From assembly GCA_031417555.1 (NCBI GenBank), contig JANOVV010000075.1:1-64000 (forward strand): a stretch of 64,000 bases of DNA, read 5' to 3'. Made by a program: the position numbers and the translations under genes. This DNA is from JADKIH01 sp031417555. Lineage in GTDB: Bacteria > Bacteroidota > Bacteroidia > AKYH767-A > 2013-40CM-41-45. Of this stretch, positions 63,080 to 64,000 are shown one piece after another (the stretch's first letter is position 1; the number at the start of each line of letters is the position of its first letter). The notes under the pieces are model-generated. The model searched no databases, was not told the DNA's origin, and worked only from the letters and a program-made list of their open reading frames with translations.

Positions 63080-63724
63080 ATGTCAGAAGTTCAACAACAA
63101 GAAGGCTCCGAAAAGGGAGGCAAACACAAAAAGGTAAGGGCTAAAAAGTCGTCGACTCATATTGATATGACGCCGATGGTTGATCTTGCCTTTCTACTGC
63201 TTACTTTTTTTATCCTTACGACTACTTTCAGTAAGCCGAAAACAATGGACATTACAATGCCCGTAAAAGACACTACGGAAATTAATCGTACCAAGGTTCC
63301 TGCCTCACAAACGATGTCCATATTGCTTACTGAAAATGATCGCATAATTTGGTATATGGGAATAGATAGCGCAGGACTACCACCCGAAACGAACATTGCT
63401 GATTTTTCTATCTCCGGTGAAAAAAGCCTTCATAAAGTATTACTTGAAAGAAACAAACTAATAGGTGATCAAATCCGTCTGGTAGAAGACTCTGTTAAAA
63501 GAGGACTTATTCCGGATAATGAAGAAGAAATAAAAAAGCACAAAGCAGCAGTAAAACAAGCTGAGAAAAAGGGGTTGATTGTTCTTATAAAACCGGACGA
63601 TAAATCAAAGTATAAAAACCTTGTTGACATTCTCGACGAAATGCTTATTTGTAATGTGGCACGATATGCAATTGTTGATCTTTCTGAGTCAGAAAAAGAA
63701 CTAATTAAAAACGCACAACAATAA
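63080..63724 (+). CDS. exbD: biopolymer transporter ExbD, copy 2
   Basis: The 214-residue protein has a lysine-rich N-terminal tail (EKGGKHKKVRAKKSS) and then the ExbD membrane signature IDMTPMVDLAFLLLTFFILT with the essential aspartate. Its periplasmic part carries an insertion like that of copy 1 but with different sequence (for example PPETNIADFSISGEKS). Two different ExbD proteins in one cluster suggest a heteromeric channel. It ends 2 bp before the TonB gene. Confidence 0.94.
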   Translation: MSEVQQQEGSEKGGKHKKVRAKKSSTHIDMTPMVDLAFLLLTFFILTTTFSKPKTMDITMPVKDTTEINRTKVPASQTMSILLTENDRIIWYMGIDSAGLPPETNIADFSISGEKSLHKVLLERNKLIGDQIRLVEDSVKRGLIPDNEEEIKKHKAAVKQAEKKGLIVLIKPDDKSKYKNLVDILDEMLICNVARYAIVDLSESEKELIKNAQQ

Positions 63725-63726
63725 AG

Positions 63727-64000
63727 ATGAAATTCTCTTTTGACTGGTCAAATGCTATTAATCCCGAAAGGAGAGACATTGTATTTGAAAATCGTAATAA
63801 AGAATATGGCGGATATGCTCTTAGAAGAGACTATCAGCGCCGTGTAATATTTGCTTTGCTTATCACCCTTTTTGGAATTGGATTAACCATAACAGCACCA
63901 TTACTTATTTCTTTTTTATCAAAAGCTAAATTCGGAAAAGAAGTAAAGGTTACCGAAGGAATTACTCTGGAAGAGCCACCTCCGATTGACAAATCCACCC
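63727..64000 (+). CDS. tonB: energy transducer TonB, N-terminal part (cut by window edge)
   Basis: The first 91 residues are visible. They begin MKFSFDWSNAINPERRDIVF and continue with ENRNKEYGGYALRRDYQRRV, the usual cytoplasmic start of Bacteroidota TonB. A membrane helix (about 46-65) and the start of a proline-rich stretch (ITLEEPPPIDKST) follow. The reading frame is open at base 64000. It would link the ExbB-ExbD motor to outer-membrane receptors. It begins 2 bp after ExbD copy 2. Confidence 0.9.
   Translation, partial: MKFSFDWSNAINPERRDIVFENRNKEYGGYALRRDYQRRVIFALLITLFGIGLTITAPLLISFLSKAKFGKEVKVTEGITLEEPPPIDKST

Overview
This 64 kb window comes from the chromosome of a free-living, AT-rich member of the Bacteroidota. 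The evidence is: several surface proteins ending in type IX secretion (T9SS) type A sorting domains; SusD-era style exported modules such as CotH, lamin-tail and Ig-like repeats; a YwqK-repeat protein; DUF5777 and DUF5362 proteins; an ExbB-ExbD-ExbD-TonB cluster; a tRNA-Asn of the form seen in this phylum; weak or absent Shine-Dalgarno sequences; and several promoter-like sites of the TTG-N(16-22)-TAnnTTTG type. Respiratory genes (nuoLMN) and an exported Mn-type superoxide dismutase suggest an aerobic lifestyle. The genus cannot be fixed from the sequence alone.

Layout. 1-1300: an accessory, repeat-rich stretch with a decayed Bro-N gene lying between two inverted copies of a 21-bp repeat, and a GIY-YIG nuclease. 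1301-5283: a PurF-like amidophosphoribosyltransferase and a two-component system. 5795-7466: two small lipoproteins with atypical c-heme-like motifs plus a DUF5777 beta-barrel. 7535-8260: a DUF1223 protein. 8350-14247: a divergent pair of operons for the lower kynurenine pathway (3-hydroxyanthranilate dioxygenase, ACMS decarboxylase, 2-aminomuconate semialdehyde dehydrogenase, and an SDR-fold protein without the usual Tyr/Lys), with a GT-C/TPR membrane protein inside the minus-strand operon. 14655-22183: surface proteins, including a 1714-residue CotH protein. 22445-25573: exported superoxide dismutase, a four-helix-bundle protein, tRNA-Asn and a PfkB kinase. 25934-35462: a 2337-residue repeat protein ending in a dockerin-like pair of calcium loops, and an 828-residue T9SS protein.

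35733-39782 is a polyphosphate module (SixA-type phosphatase, Ppx, PPK1) headed by a very lysine-rich small protein. 40918-43689 pairs a YeiH-type exporter with a divergent persulfide dioxygenase-rhodanese fusion and a thioredoxin, which together look like sulfide/persulfide detoxification. 43746-50386 holds a coiled-coil membrane protein, RNase R, a DUF5362 protein, the YwqK-repeat protein and quinolinate synthase. 50883-55739 is a likely operon of rpiB, an M28 peptidase, an exported unknown, an S8 peptidase and a barrel-like protein. 56241-60989 is nuoL-nuoM-nuoN, set off from its upstream neighbour by a terminator and promoter and without the other nuo genes. 61552-64000 is an ExbB/ExbD/ExbD/TonB energy-transducing cluster, cut by the window edge.

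No CRISPR array, complete insertion sequence, prophage or rRNA operon was seen. The most interesting items are the CX4CH/CX6CH lipoprotein pair with its barrel, the SDR-fold protein of the kynurenine cluster, the lysine-rich protein next to PPK1, and the palindromic repeats around the Bro-N remnant.
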